64,000 nt of DNA, taken from contig NZ_CP063812.1 in assembly GCF_015277855.1 (NCBI RefSeq), positions 930,001-994,000 of the forward strand, read 5' to 3'. Under the pieces are notes generated by a model that ran no database searches, was not told the origin of the DNA, and saw only the letters and a program-made list of their open reading frames with translations. Every line of letters starts with the position of its first letter. The stretch's first letter is position 1. A program made the translations under genes and the position numbers. Below are positions 26,204 to 35,247 of this stretch, piece by piece. This DNA comes from Microbacterium cremeum. GTDB taxonomy: Bacteria; Actinomycetota; Actinomycetes; Actinomycetales; Microbacteriaceae.

Positions 26204-27295
26204 ATGCAGCTGGGAATGGTGGGCCTCGGCCGGATGGGCGGCAACATCGTCCGGCGCCTGATGCGGGACGACCACGAATGCGTCGTCTTCGACGTGAACG
26301 CGGATGCCGTGTCGGCCCTCGCCGCGGAAGGCGCGGTCGGCGCCGGCAGCCTGGCCGACCTCGTCTCGAAGCTCGAGGCTCCGCGGGCGATCTGGCTGAT
26401 GATCCCGGCGGGCCTCACCGGCACCGTCGTGGACGAGCTGACGCCGCTGCTCCAGCCGGGCGACATCATCATCGACGGCGGCAACTCGAACTACCGAGAC
26501 GACGTGCGGCGTGCCGCGGCGCTCGCGGGCACCGGCATCCACTACGTCGACGTCGGCACGAGCGGCGGCGTGTTCGGGCTCGAGCGCGGGTACTGCCTCA
26601 TGGTCGGCGGACCCGACGAGGCGTTCCGGCGCCTCGAGCCGATCCTCACGACCATCTCCCCCGGGAGCGGCGAGGCGTCACGCACCCCGGGACGCTCGGG
26701 CGATCTCGCGCCCGAGGAGCTCGGATACCTGCACTGCGGCCCGTCCGGCGCCGGGCACTTCGTCAAGATGGTCCACAACGGCATCGAGTACGGCGTGATG
26801 GCCGCGCTCGCCGAGGGGCTCAACATCCTCGAGCACGCCGATGCGGGCGTCGTGGAGGCCGAGCACTCGGCCGAGGTCGCGCCGCTCGAGGAGCCGGAGT
26901 TCTACCAGTTCACGATCGACACCCCGAAGGTCGCCGAGCTGTGGCGGCGCGGATCCGTGATCTCGTCGTGGCTCCTCGACCTGACCGCGGCGGCTCTGCA
27001 CCAGAACCCCACGCTGGACGGGCTCGCCGGCCGCGTCTCGGACTCGGGCGAAGGTCGCTGGACGGTCAAGGCCGCGGTCGACACGGGCGTCCCGGCGCCG
27101 GTGCTGGCGGCATCCCTGTTCGAGCGATTCGCCTCGCGCGGCGAGGACCAGTTCGCCAACCAGGTGCTCTCGGCGATGCGACTGCAGTTCGGCGGCCACC
27201 AGGAGCTCCCCGCCGGCGACGTGCTCGAGGCGGGCGGGCGCAAGTCGGAGTCGTCGTCGGGCGGCCAGTCCCGCACCGCCGAGAGTGCGGAGTAG
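26204..27295 (+). CDS. gnd: 6-phosphogluconate dehydrogenase, decarboxylating (YqeC/GndA type)
   Basis: Oxidises 6-phosphogluconate to ribulose 5-phosphate and CO2. The N-terminal Rossmann loop is GLGRMGGNI (residues 6-14). [10 protein letters not shown] and the substrate motif [20 protein letters not shown] follow, and [14 protein letters not shown] carries the catalytic lysine and asparagine. Length 363 aa, matching the short bacterial branch rather than the 470-aa Gnd. ATG at 26204 has GAAGGAG upstream. The enzyme belongs to the pentose phosphate pathway and supplies NAD(P)H. Confidence 0.9.
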   Translation: MQLGMVGLGRMGGNIVRRLMRDDHECVVFDVNADAVSALAAEGAVGAGSLADLVSKLEAPRAIWLMIPAGLTGTVVDELTPLLQPGDIIIDGGNSNYRDDVRRAAALAGTGIHYVDVGTSGGVFGLERGYCLMVGGPDEAFRRLEPILTTISPGSGEASRTPGRSGDLAPEELGYLHCGPSGAGHFVKMVHNGIEYGVMAALAEGLNILEHADAGVVEAEHSAEVAPLEEPEFYQFTIDTPKVAELWRRGSVISSWLLDLTAAALHQNPTLDGLAGRVSDSGEGRWTVKAAVDTGVPAPVLAASLFERFASRGEDQFANQVLSAMRLQFGGHQELPAGDVLEAGGRKSESSSGGQSRTAESAE

Positions 27296-27337
27296 CCCTG
27301 ATCGGACGGTGCCGCGGCGGTCACACCGCCGGTCGGG

Positions 27338-28336
27338 TCACGCCCTGCGCAGCGTCGCGCCGGTGGGGCAGTCGAACGGGTCGCGGGCAGCGAGGCCGAC
27401 GCGGTTGAGGTAGGCGATCACGATGCCGTAGGACTGCAGCAGCGTCGTCTCGGTGTACGGGACGCCGAGCGCGCGGCAGTGGTCGATGACGATGGCGCGT
27501 GCCTTCGCGAGCTGAGGGCGCGCCATGCTCGGGAAGAGGTGGTGCTCGATCTGGTAGTTGAGGCCGCCCATGAGGCTCGTCGCCCACCAGCCGCCCGAGA
27601 CGTTGCGCGAGGTGCGCACCTGCTTGCTGAAGAAGTCGAGCTTCGCGTCCTTGGCGATCACCGGCATGCCCTTGTGGTTGGGGGCGAACGAGGCTCCCAT
27701 GTACACGCCGAAGACCGCGAGCTGGACGGCGAGGAACGCGAACGCCATGCCGAGCGGCAGGAACACGAACACCGGGGTCCACACCACGGCGAACCGCAGC
27801 GCCAGCAGGCCCAGCTCGGTGTAGCGGTCCTTCGCCCCGTCGGGTCCGAAGAGGTGGCGGATCGCGAGGAAGTGCAGGTTCACGCCCTCGAGAGTCAGGA
27901 GCGGGAAGAACAGCCACCCCTGGCGGCGCGTGATGAACCGTCGCAGACCACGTGCCTCCGCGGCATCCGTCTCGAGGAATGAGACCGTGTCGACCTCGAT
28001 GTCGGGATCCTTGCCGACGCGGTTGGGGTTGCCGTGGTGGCGCGTGTGCTTGGTGGTCCACCACGAGAAGCTGATGCCGACGATGCCGCCGGCGAGGATG
28101 CGGGCGAGCCGGTCGTTCGCGGGGCCGGACGAGAGGATCTGCCGGTGCCCGGCCTCGTGCGCCAGGAACGCGACCTGCGTGAAGAGGATGCCCAGCGCCG
28201 CTGCGATGAGGAGCTGGAACCAGGAGTCGCCCAGCAGGATGAAGCCCGTGATGGCCCCGCCGAAGCCGAGGGCGATGGCTGTGGCGACCATGCCGTAGAA
28301 CCACGGCGCGCGGCGCATGAGGCCGGTCTCGCGCAC
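27338..28336 (-). CDS. fatty acid desaturase (acyl-lipid type)
   Basis: Membrane di-iron enzyme inserting a double bond into acyl chains. Three histidine boxes are clear: HEAGH, HTRHHGN and QIEHHLFP. At least four membrane spans; 332 aa from the first canonical start, GTG at 28336. The same frame is open up to 28516 and reads like genuine protein from about 28444 (SATALESRLGPIRQTYAG, then DEFPPLTRAYTDIAQVV) with codon use like the rest of the gene, but contains no ATG, GTG or TTG. The real start may be the ATC at 28442-28444, or a start codon was lost. Related enzymes usually have this N-terminal part. Confidence 0.88.
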   Translation of the reverse strand: MRETGLMRRAPWFYGMVATAIALGFGGAITGFILLGDSWFQLLIAAALGILFTQVAFLAHEAGHRQILSSGPANDRLARILAGGIVGISFSWWTTKHTRHHGNPNRVGKDPDIEVDTVSFLETDAAEARGLRRFITRRQGWLFFPLLTLEGVNLHFLAIRHLFGPDGAKDRYTELGLLALRFAVVWTPVFVFLPLGMAFAFLAVQLAVFGVYMGASFAPNHKGMPVIAKDAKLDFFSKQVRTSRNVSGGWWATSLMGGLNYQIEHHLFPSMARPQLAKARAIVIDHCRALGVPYTETTLLQSYGIVIAYLNRVGLAARDPFDCPTGATLRRA

Positions 28337-28566
28337 GACCTGGGCGATGTCGGTGTAGGCGCGGGTGAGGGGCGGGAACTCGTCGGTGCCGGCGTAGGTC
28401 TGTCGAATGGGACCGAGACGCGACTCGAGGGCGGTGGCAGAGATGGGAGCACCCGGTTTCGATCGTGACCGCTGTGGCCGTTGAGCCAGAGGCGGTTGCC
28501 CATCGCTTCTGCCAGGCTACGCGCACCGGTATGACGCAGGCGGTATACGACCGGACTCCCAGACAT

Positions 28567-28606
28567 CAGTCAGCCGGGGGCGCCTTTCGGCACCCCCGGC
28601 TGACTG
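28567..28606. terminator. 18-bp hairpin terminator between csp and the desaturase
   Basis: Arms 28567-28584 and 28589-28606 (CAGTCAGCCGGGGG and its complement, one G-U pair) close a TTTC tetraloop. It is the most stable hairpin I saw in the window. It starts 7 bases beyond the csp stop on the minus strand, so it ends the very abundant csp mRNA before the desaturase gene. No U tract follows. Confidence 0.85.
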
Positions 28607-28613
28607 TGGGAGA

Positions 28614-28817
28614 TCAGAGGGGGCGGATGTTCGCCGCCTGCAGACCCTTGGGGCCGCGCTCGGTGTCGAACTCGACCTTCTGGTCCTCGCGGAGCTCCTT
28701 GAACCCGTCGCCCGAGATCGCGCTGAAGTGCGCGAAGAGGTCGGCGGTGCCGTCATCGGGGGCGATGAAGCCGTAGCCCTTCTCGGAGTTGAACCATTTC
28801 ACGGTGCCAGTGGCCAT
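28614..28817 (-). CDS. cspA: cold shock protein, CspA family
   Basis: 67-aa single-stranded nucleic acid chaperone of the five-stranded OB fold. RNP1 is KGYGFIAP and RNP2 is LFAHFSAI; the N terminus [18 protein letters not shown] is standard. AAAGGAAAG lies upstream of the ATG at 28817. The 5' region holds two small hairpins (GGCCGT around TCAC; GCTCCG around CACACTT), as expected for temperature-regulated csp leaders. Unusually, the same frame is open without a stop for over 400 bases upstream (see next entry). Confidence 0.95.
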   Translation of the reverse strand: MATGTVKWFNSEKGYGFIAPDDGTADLFAHFSAISGDGFKELREDQKVEFDTERGPKGLQAANIRPL

Positions 28818-29138
28818 CGTGTCTTTCCTTTTTCTTCGTGGGCCGTGTGAACGGCCGTGGGTGCCGCTCCGAAGTGTGCGGAGCGGACGTGTGAGGCGCA
28901 TGTGGTGCGCGGGTGCGGGGGCGAGCGAGGCGACGGATGCCGCCACCGCGGTCGATGCGAGGTCGCGGGTGGCGTAGTCGCCGAGGTGGGCGCCGTGGGC
29001 GCTGTGCGCCTCGAAGCCGTGGGACGTGACCGCGACGAATCCGGCGTACTCGCCGGCGAGGGTCGCGACGAACACGTCGTCGTCGGCCTGTCGCCAGCCG
29101 AGCGCCTGCCGAGGTGCGGCGGCGGAAGAGAGAATCAA
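28818..29138 (-). CDS. possible upstream ORF open in frame into cspA
   Basis: From TTG at 29138 (AAGG at the right distance) the frame reads about 107 residues and enters cspA with no stop. Residues about 10-70 ([20 protein letters not shown], then [18 protein letters not shown]) look like a real small protein and have almost only G or C at third codon positions. The last 30 residues before cspA are basic and unstructured and coincide with the csp leader hairpins. It may be a small conserved protein that lost its stop, or a rare N-terminally extended Csp. Not recognised as a known family. Confidence 0.4.
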
Positions 29139-29355
29139 GAGTGCCTTATGAGGATGCGCTGCAGGCGATGTCGTGTGCGGCGCGGGGAAGTGGATGGTGT
29201 GACCGCAGGTGGCGGTGGTGTCGGAAGCTCTGCGTATCCTCGTTGAGGCAGGAGGTCGACGAAAAGCCCGATGGGGCATCGTCACTGTAGCACGCCCGCC
29301 TGGACAACCGCGCCGGCGGGCACCCCGACGAGTCGCAGATCGTGGAGACCGAGCA

Positions 29356-29976
29356 ATGAAAGTCGACCTGAAGAAGCAGATCGCCGCCTACACCGCGCCG
29401 CGCGGATCGTTCGAGATCGTCGAGGTGCCGCCGCTGCGGTATCTGATGGTCGACGGTCACGGCGACCCCAACACGTCAGAGCTCTACCGAGACGCGGTCT
29501 CGGCGATCTTCGGCGTCGCGTACAAGCTGAAGTTCCTCAGCAAGGTCGACCTCGGCCGGGACTACGTGGTGATGCCGCTCGAGGGGCTGTGGTGGTCGGA
29601 CGACATGGCGTCGTTCACGACGCAGCGCGACAAGTCGCGGTGGAGCTGGACGATGATGAGCCTCGTCCCCGACTGGATCGAGCCCTCGCATGTCGAGCGG
29701 GCGCGGGAGGCCGTGAGCGAGAAGGGGGGATCGCCCGCCGTCGCGGCGCTCCGGTTCGAGGAGCTCGCCGAGGGCCGGTGCGTCCAGACCCTGCACGTCG
29801 GCTCGTACGACGACGAGGCGCCTGTGCTCGAGGAGATGCACCACCGGTTCCTCCCCGACGCGGGACTGCGCATGACCGGCCGTCATCACGAGATCTACCT
29901 GACCGACCCGCGGCGGTCCGCGCCCGAGCGTCTGCGGACGATCCTCCGTCAACCCGTGGAGCCGGTGGGGGAGTAG
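29356..29976 (+). CDS. GyrI-like small-molecule binding domain protein
   Basis: 206 aa, cytoplasmic. The pattern [20 protein letters not shown], then [17 protein letters not shown] and the end [13 protein letters not shown] match the stand-alone GyrI-like proteins related to the SbmC and AraC-effector fold. Members bind diverse drugs or hydrolyse small ligands; the ligand here is unknown. ATG at 29356 has GGAG eight bases upstream. It converges on the GH2 gene. Confidence 0.8.
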   Translation: MKVDLKKQIAAYTAPRGSFEIVEVPPLRYLMVDGHGDPNTSELYRDAVSAIFGVAYKLKFLSKVDLGRDYVVMPLEGLWWSDDMASFTTQRDKSRWSWTMMSLVPDWIEPSHVERAREAVSEKGGSPAVAALRFEELAEGRCVQTLHVGSYDDEAPVLEEMHHRFLPDAGLRMTGRHHEIYLTDPRRSAPERLRTILRQPVEPVGE

Positions 29977-29983
29977 CGGGCGT

Positions 29984-31786
29984 TCACTCCCGCCCGAGCA
30001 CGGCAGCGCGGATGCGCTCGACGGGGATTTTGGGCGTCCGGCTCGCGGCGAGGAGTCCGTTCGTCTCCTGCCCGGTGTCGGTGAGTTGCGTGTAGCAGAA
30101 TCCGGCGAGCGGCGCGGCGGTCGCGATCGCCCGGACGATCGCCGTCACGCTGCGCTCGAAGGCGGCAGGGTCGTTGGCGGTCGAGTATCCCCAGTCGGCG
30201 TCGTTCCCGGTACGCAGGCTCACACCGCCGAACTCCGTGACCATGACCGGGAGCTCGCCCGCTCCGTCGGCGAGCGACAGGCGGCGGCCGGCAGGCCCGA
30301 ACCCCTCGGTCATCCGGCGGAGCCGCTCGTCGTCGCCGTACCGCGCGGCGAGGACGGCGGGGTCGGACTCGTAGTCGTGGATGGTCAGGATGTCGGACGC
30401 CGCGTGCTCCCAGCCGTCGTTCGAGATGACCGGCCGGGTGCCGTCGAGCGCCCGCGTGAGGTCGGCGATCGAACGGCTGAACGCCTGCTGGCGAGGGTCG
30501 TGCGAGATGTGCTGTACGCCCCAGCTCTCGTTGAGCGGCACCCACACGACGATCGACGGGTGGGACTGGTCGCGCGCGACGATCGCGGTCCACTCTTCGA
30601 CGAGGCTCGTCATCGCCCGTTCGTCGAACGAGTAGGCGCTCGCGGTCTCGGCCCACACCATGAGCCCGAGCCGGTCGGCCCAGTACAGGAATCGAGGGTC
30701 TTCGGCCTTCTGATGCACGCGTGCGGTGTTGAAGCCCAGTTCGAGGATGAGCTCCACCTCGCGCCGCAGCGCATCCGCGGTCGCGGCGAGGTGGGTCTCG
30801 GGCCAGTAGTTCTGGGCGAGCACCGCACGAACCGTCGTGGGCCGGTCGTTGAGCAGGAAGGCGTCGCGCGACACGGCGACGCTGCGAAGCCCGACGTAGC
30901 TCGAGACGCGGTCGATCTCGGATCCGTCCGCCGTCTCGAGTGCGACCGATGCCGGCAGGAGGGTCGGACGGCCGGGTGTCCACAGCAGCTCTTCGTACTG
31001 CTGGCCGTTGAGCTGGTGCGGGATGACGAGCCGCACGCTCGCCGTGTCGCGGCCGAGCGTGCGCACCCGGCCTTCCGCGATCGTCTGCCCTTCGTGCGAG
31101 ACGGCGACCCGCACCCACGCGTCGGCAGGCGGAGTGGGACCGGCGAGCTGCACCTCGACGTCGATGCTCGCATTGGGGAGGTCGGAGCGCAGCGAGATCG
31201 CGCCGATCGAGGTGGCCGGGACGCACTCGAGCCACACGGGCTGCCAGATGCCCGTCGTGCGGTGATACCAGATCGAGTGCGGCTCCTCGAGCCAGTCCTG
31301 CTTGCCCCGCAGCACCGACACGTCCGCCGGCAGATCGACGGCGCGCACCACGATGACGTTGTCGCCGTCGACGTCGACGGCATCGGTGATGTCGGCCGTG
31401 AACGGCGACTGCCCGCCGGTGTGGGTGGCCACGAGGCGCTCGTTCACCCACACGGTCGCGGTGTGGTCGACAGCGCCGAAGTGGAGGAGCACCCGGGACG
31501 CCTCTTCTCCGAGTCCGGCGGCGAGGAGCTCCCGCCTGCCGACTCGGCGGCGGTACCACACGCACGGTGTGAAACCCGTCTCGTGGATGCCGGATGCCGG
31601 CGACTCGGGCGGGAACGGAACGATGATGGTGCGGTCGAACCGGACGTCGCCGACACGCGCGGTGAGATCGTCGTCGCGCGCGAAGTCCCATTCGCCCGAC
31701 AGGTCGCACCACGAGGGGCGCACGAGTTGCGGGCGTGGGTACGATCCGTCGAGCGCGGTCGCATCCAGTCCGGCGGAGTCGGTCAT
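29984..31786 (-). CDS. glycoside hydrolase family 2 (beta-glucuronidase/beta-galactosidase-like)
   Basis: 600 aa, no signal peptide, so it acts on imported oligosaccharides in the cytoplasm. Order: jelly-roll sugar-binding domain (about 1-180), Ig-like domain (180-280), TIM barrel. The catalytic acid is the Glu in VWVPLNESWG and the nucleophile the Glu in VMVTEFGGVS. Without a calcium or D5 domain it is closest in size to beta-glucuronidases, but exact specificity is uncertain. ATG at 31786 overlaps the lacI stop as ATGA, so enzyme and regulator are one operon, divergent from the ABC transporter and GH1 gene. Confidence 0.85.
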   Translation of the reverse strand: MTDSAGLDATALDGSYPRPQLVRPSWCDLSGEWDFARDDDLTARVGDVRFDRTIIVPFPPESPASGIHETGFTPCVWYRRRVGRRELLAAGLGEEASRVLLHFGAVDHTATVWVNERLVATHTGGQSPFTADITDAVDVDGDNVIVVRAVDLPADVSVLRGKQDWLEEPHSIWYHRTTGIWQPVWLECVPATSIGAISLRSDLPNASIDVEVQLAGPTPPADAWVRVAVSHEGQTIAEGRVRTLGRDTASVRLVIPHQLNGQQYEELLWTPGRPTLLPASVALETADGSEIDRVSSYVGLRSVAVSRDAFLLNDRPTTVRAVLAQNYWPETHLAATADALRREVELILELGFNTARVHQKAEDPRFLYWADRLGLMVWAETASAYSFDERAMTSLVEEWTAIVARDQSHPSIVVWVPLNESWGVQHISHDPRQQAFSRSIADLTRALDGTRPVISNDGWEHAASDILTIHDYESDPAVLAARYGDDERLRRMTEGFGPAGRRLSLADGAGELPVMVTEFGGVSLRTGNDADWGYSTANDPAAFERSVTAIVRAIATAAPLAGFCYTQLTDTGQETNGLLAASRTPKIPVERIRAAVLGRE

Positions 31787-32787
31787 TCGATCGGTCCTTT
31801 CGTGCTCGCGCGGTGCGCGATGGTGAACCCGACGGTGTGGATGCCCGGCTTGCCGGGCGATTCGAACAGCAGGTCGATGGCCGTGCGCGCGAGCGCAGCG
31901 GTGTCCGGTGACACCGACGTCAGCGCCGGAGTGCTGTATCGCGACTCCTCGATGTCGTCGAAGCCGATGATCGCGAGGTCGTCGGGAACCGAGACGCCTG
32001 CCGTGACGAAGACGTGGAGCGCGCCGAGGGCGAGGAGGTCGTTGAACGCGAACACCCCGTCGGGTTCGAGCCCGGAGTCGAGGATCGCCCGGGCGGCCGC
32101 CGCACCATCGGCACGGTGGAACTCGTCCACCGGCAGGATCAGCCGTTCGTCGACGTCGATTCCCGCCTCGTGCAGCGCCTCGCGGTAGCCGGCGAGGCGC
32201 AGCTCGGACGTCTCGTTCGGACCGGAGTCCTGGACGCCGATCGCCGCGATCCTGCGGCGTCCGAGCGAGAGGAGGTGCTCGGTGGCCGCCTTCGCCGCAG
32301 CGGTGTTGTCGACCGTCACGTGAGGGAACGTGCTCGCGCCGATGTGCTCGCCCAGCAGCACCAGCGGCGTCGTGTCGAGCCGGCCCTCGAGATCCTTCGC
32401 TCCCAGCGCCAGCGGGCTCAGGATGAGCCCGTCGACCGCGGGGGCGTCGAGGCCGTCACTGATCCGTCGCTCGGATTCGGCGCGCCCGTCGGTCTGATTG
32501 ACGAGCACCGTGATGGAGCGCTCCTGCGCCGCCCGGACCAGCTCCGCGGCCAGTTCCGCGAAGTACGGCTGGCTGAGTTCCGGCAGGGCGAGCGCGATCA
32601 TGCCGCTGCGGCCGCTTCGCAACTGGCGCGCCGCCGTGTTCGGGCGATAGCCGAGTTCGACGAGCGCCGCGCGGACCCGGGCGGCGAGATCCTCGGTGAC
32701 CCATCCCGTGCCGTTGACGACGTTGGAAACGGTCTTGGCCGACACGCCGACGTGTGCGGCGACGTCCTTGAGTGTTGTGCGAGGCAT
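31783..32787 (-). CDS. LacI family transcriptional regulator
   Basis: 334 aa. Helix-turn-helix at residues 4-23 (TLKDVAAHVGVSAKTVSNVV) with the hinge helix near 46-58 (RPNTAARQLRSGRSG), then a periplasmic-binding-protein-like sensor domain. It probably represses its own operon with the GH2 enzyme and the divergent binding-protein operon by binding the palindrome at 32888-32903. A TTATAC -10 with TTGAAC -35 lies on the minus strand upstream. The inducer is presumably the transported beta-glycoside. Confidence 0.9.
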   Translation of the reverse strand: MPRTTLKDVAAHVGVSAKTVSNVVNGTGWVTEDLAARVRAALVELGYRPNTAARQLRSGRSGMIALALPELSQPYFAELAAELVRAAQERSITVLVNQTDGRAESERRISDGLDAPAVDGLILSPLALGAKDLEGRLDTTPLVLLGEHIGASTFPHVTVDNTAAAKAATEHLLSLGRRRIAAIGVQDSGPNETSELRLAGYREALHEAGIDVDERLILPVDEFHRADGAAAARAILDSGLEPDGVFAFNDLLALGALHVFVTAGVSVPDDLAIIGFDDIEESRYSTPALTSVSPDTAALARTAIDLLFESPGKPGIHTVGFTIAHRASTKGPIE

Positions 32788-32843
32788 CCGTCCCCCATCC
32801 CTTCTGCGTCGTCGCGTCGATCACATTGGCACAGCATCGAGTC

Positions 32844-32903
32844 TTGTTCAACGATTACCGGTCATGTATAACAGTTCTCGATCCGTTCGTTCAACGTTGA
32901 ACG
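32844..32903. promoter_or_regulatory. interlocked divergent promoters with LacI operator
   Basis: Plus strand: TTGTTC (32844-32849), 17 bases, TATAAC (32867-32872) for the ABC operon. Minus strand: TTGAAC (32894 to 32889), 17 bases, TTATAC (32871 to 32866) for lacI-GH2. The two -10 boxes use the same bases on opposite strands. The perfect 16-bp palindrome CGTTCAACGTTGAACG (32888-32903) covers the lacI -35 and sits just after the plus-strand start. A half-site GTTCAACG (32847-32854) overlaps the plus-strand -35. Confidence 0.75.
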
Positions 32904-32926
32904 GTACTCGAAGGGGAAATTGACCG

Positions 32927-34249
32927 ATGAACACACAGCACGGCATCTCGCGCGGCCGGTCACGACGGGTCGCCGTCGCGACCGCAGCAGTGTCAGCATT
33001 CGCCCTCGCCCTGAGCGGGTGCGCCGGGCAGGGTTCCGGCGGCGGCGATGAGAACACGTCCGACGGAAAGATCGTTCTGGACTTCTGGAACGGCTTCACC
33101 GGGCCCGACGGCCCAGCACTCGAGCAGGTGATCGACGACTTCAACGCCTCGCAGGACGAGATCGAGGTGAAGGCGAACATCATGCCGTGGGACACCTTGT
33201 ACCAGAAGGTGCTCACCTCGGTCGCGAGCAACAGCGGCCCCGACATCATCGCGATGTCGGCGTCGCGCATCCCGCAGTTCGCGGACGAAGGGCTGTTCAT
33301 GCCCGTCGACGACTTCTACGAGGATGCCGCGAATGAGACGGATGCCATCACTCCGGCGGCCGTCGAGGCGTCGATCTACGACGGTGCCAACTACGGCGTC
33401 CCGGTGAACTACGCGCCCATGATGATGTACTACAACAAGGCGCTGTTCACGGCCGCGGGCCTCGATCCCGAGGCCCCGCCGACCACGTGGGACGAGTTCG
33501 CCGCGATCGTGCCCCAGCTGACCGTCGACGAGAACGGGGACGGCAAGCCGGAGCAGTACGCGATCGCGTTGGCAGACCACGAGACGGTGCCGATCTTCCC
33601 GTCCCTGCTGTGGGGCACGGACGGCGCGATCGTCTCGGACGATGGCACGACCTCGGAACTCGACAGCCCCGAGTCGCTCGAGGCTCTCGAATTCTGGATC
33701 GATCTGGTCCGCAACCAGCAGGCGAGCCCCGTCGGGCTCTCCGGCGCGGACGCCGACAAGCTGTTCCAGACCGGCAAGGCGGCGATCGAGATCGTCGGCC
33801 CCTGGATGACGACGGGGTTCGAGGAGTCGGGGATCGACTTCGGTCTGGCCAAGCCGTTCGCGGGCCCCTCGAGTGACGCCATCCTGGCGGACGTCGTGTC
33901 GATGGGCATCCCGTCCAACGCGAGCGACGAAGTGAAGCAGGCCGCGTACGAGTTCTTCGCGTACTGGAACTCGCCCGAGGGGCAGATCACGTGGGCCAAC
34001 GGATCGGGCTTCCCGCCCACGCGGCCGGACGTCGCCGACCAGATCACCGAGAGCCCCTACCCGGCGATCTTCGGCGCACCGGACGTCGCCGAGAGCTCCC
34101 GCGTGCTGCTGCCGGGCATCGCGGCCGGCGGCCCGATCATCGAGACGATCTTCAATCCCTCGGTGCAGCGAGCGCTGAACGGCGAGGGCACCGTGCAGGA
34201 GATCTTCACGGACGCCTCTGCACAGGTGCAGGCCGAACTCGACAAGTAA
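32927..34249 (+). CDS. sugar ABC transporter substrate-binding lipoprotein
   Basis: 440 aa. A signal peptide with Arg-rich start and lipobox LSGC gives a lipid-anchored protein after Cys 31 or so, followed by a Gly/Ser linker. The body is a type-1 extracellular solute-binding fold (FWNGFTGPDGPALEQVIDDF, GVPVNYAPMMMYYNKALF). It captures an oligosaccharide and delivers it to the two permeases that follow. Control by the divergent LacI protein is likely. No ATPase is encoded here, so a shared MsiK-type ATPase is probably used. Confidence 0.9.
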   Translation: MNTQHGISRGRSRRVAVATAAVSAFALALSGCAGQGSGGGDENTSDGKIVLDFWNGFTGPDGPALEQVIDDFNASQDEIEVKANIMPWDTLYQKVLTSVASNSGPDIIAMSASRIPQFADEGLFMPVDDFYEDAANETDAITPAAVEASIYDGANYGVPVNYAPMMMYYNKALFTAAGLDPEAPPTTWDEFAAIVPQLTVDENGDGKPEQYAIALADHETVPIFPSLLWGTDGAIVSDDGTTSELDSPESLEALEFWIDLVRNQQASPVGLSGADADKLFQTGKAAIEIVGPWMTTGFEESGIDFGLAKPFAGPSSDAILADVVSMGIPSNASDEVKQAAYEFFAYWNSPEGQITWANGSGFPPTRPDVADQITESPYPAIFGAPDVAESSRVLLPGIAAGGPIIETIFNPSVQRALNGEGTVQEIFTDASAQVQAELDK

Positions 34250-34259
34250 ACCCCACGAA

Positions 34260-34289
34260 GAGGCGGGCGGCGGCGATGCCGCCCGCCTC
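34260..34289 (+). promoter_or_regulatory. intercistronic hairpin between binding protein and permease
   Basis: GAGGCGGGCGGC (34260-34271) pairs perfectly with 34278-34289 around a 6-base loop. It lies 10 bases after the binding-protein stop and before the permease ribosome binding site. Such hairpins stabilise the upstream mRNA or stop part of the transcripts, which gives excess binding protein over permease. Confidence 0.6.
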
Positions 34290-34302
34290 CGGAAGGCTCC
34301 CC

Positions 34303-35247
34303 ATGACGACGACCGTCGCCCCGCCGGCGCCGCCCGCCGAGCGGGCACCCGAACCGCGCCGGAGGCGCATCAGCGCCGAGGGCCGCCGCGCCCGCACCGC
34401 GTGGCTGTTCCTCTCCCCTGCGATCATCATCCTCGCGGCGTTCACGCTGTACCCGATGGCGCAGGCGGTGTACCTCTCGTTCACCGAGTACAACCTCATC
34501 CGCGCGGCCGAGTGGATCGGCCTCGACAACTACATCGAGCTGCTGCAGGACGGCGCCTTCTGGAACGCCTTCGGCAACACGATCGTGTACGCGCTCGTGG
34601 TGACGCCCGTCACGGTGATCCTCGCGCTCGTGTTCGCGGTCATGCTCAACCAGCGGTTCGCGGGCCGGGCGTTCTCCCGCACCGCGATCTTCCTCCCGTT
34701 CATCGTCTCGCTCGGCATCATCGCGATCGCGTGGGCGTTCCTGCTCGACCCGAACATCGGCCTGCTGTCGTACTGGCTGGGCTTCATCGGCATCGTGCCC
34801 GAGCAGGGCTGGCTCAGCGATCCGCGGTACGCGATGGCGGCTGTCATGATCGTCGGCGTCTGGAAGAACGTCGGGTTCTACATGGTGATCTACCTCGCCG
34901 GACTCCAGTCGATCCCGGTGGACATGTATGAGGCCGCGCGGCTCGACGGTGCCGGCGCGTGGCAGCGATTCCGGAGGATCACCCTCCCGCTGCTTTCGAA
35001 CCAGACGCTTCTCGTCTCGGTGCTCGCTCTGATCGCGACCCTGCAGGCATTCGATCAGATCTACGTGATGACGCGCGGAGGGCCGTTCTTCCGCACCGAG
35101 ACGCTCGTGATGCTGATCTACCGCGAAGGATTCCAGGAGCTGCGCTTCGGATACGCATCGGCGATCTCGTTCGTGCTGCTCATCTTCGTCTTCGTCCTGT
35201 CCATGATCCAGTTCGGATATCTCCGCCGTAAGCAGGTGACCTACTGA
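34303..35247 (+). CDS. sugar ABC transporter permease (MalF-like)
   Basis: 314 aa with six membrane spans. The coupling loop near residues 205-225 (DMYEAARLDGAGAWQRFRRI) is the EAA motif that contacts the ATPase. ATG at 34303 is chosen for GGAAGG upstream; an in-frame ATG at 34273 is less likely because it lies in the hairpin. It pairs with the next permease to form the channel; the stop overlaps the next start (TGATG). Confidence 0.92.
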   Translation: MTTTVAPPAPPAERAPEPRRRRISAEGRRARTAWLFLSPAIIILAAFTLYPMAQAVYLSFTEYNLIRAAEWIGLDNYIELLQDGAFWNAFGNTIVYALVVTPVTVILALVFAVMLNQRFAGRAFSRTAIFLPFIVSLGIIAIAWAFLLDPNIGLLSYWLGFIGIVPEQGWLSDPRYAMAAVMIVGVWKNVGFYMVIYLAGLQSIPVDMYEAARLDGAGAWQRFRRITLPLLSNQTLLVSVLALIATLQAFDQIYVMTRGGPFFRTETLVMLIYREGFQELRFGYASAISFVLLIFVFVLSMIQFGYLRRKQVTY

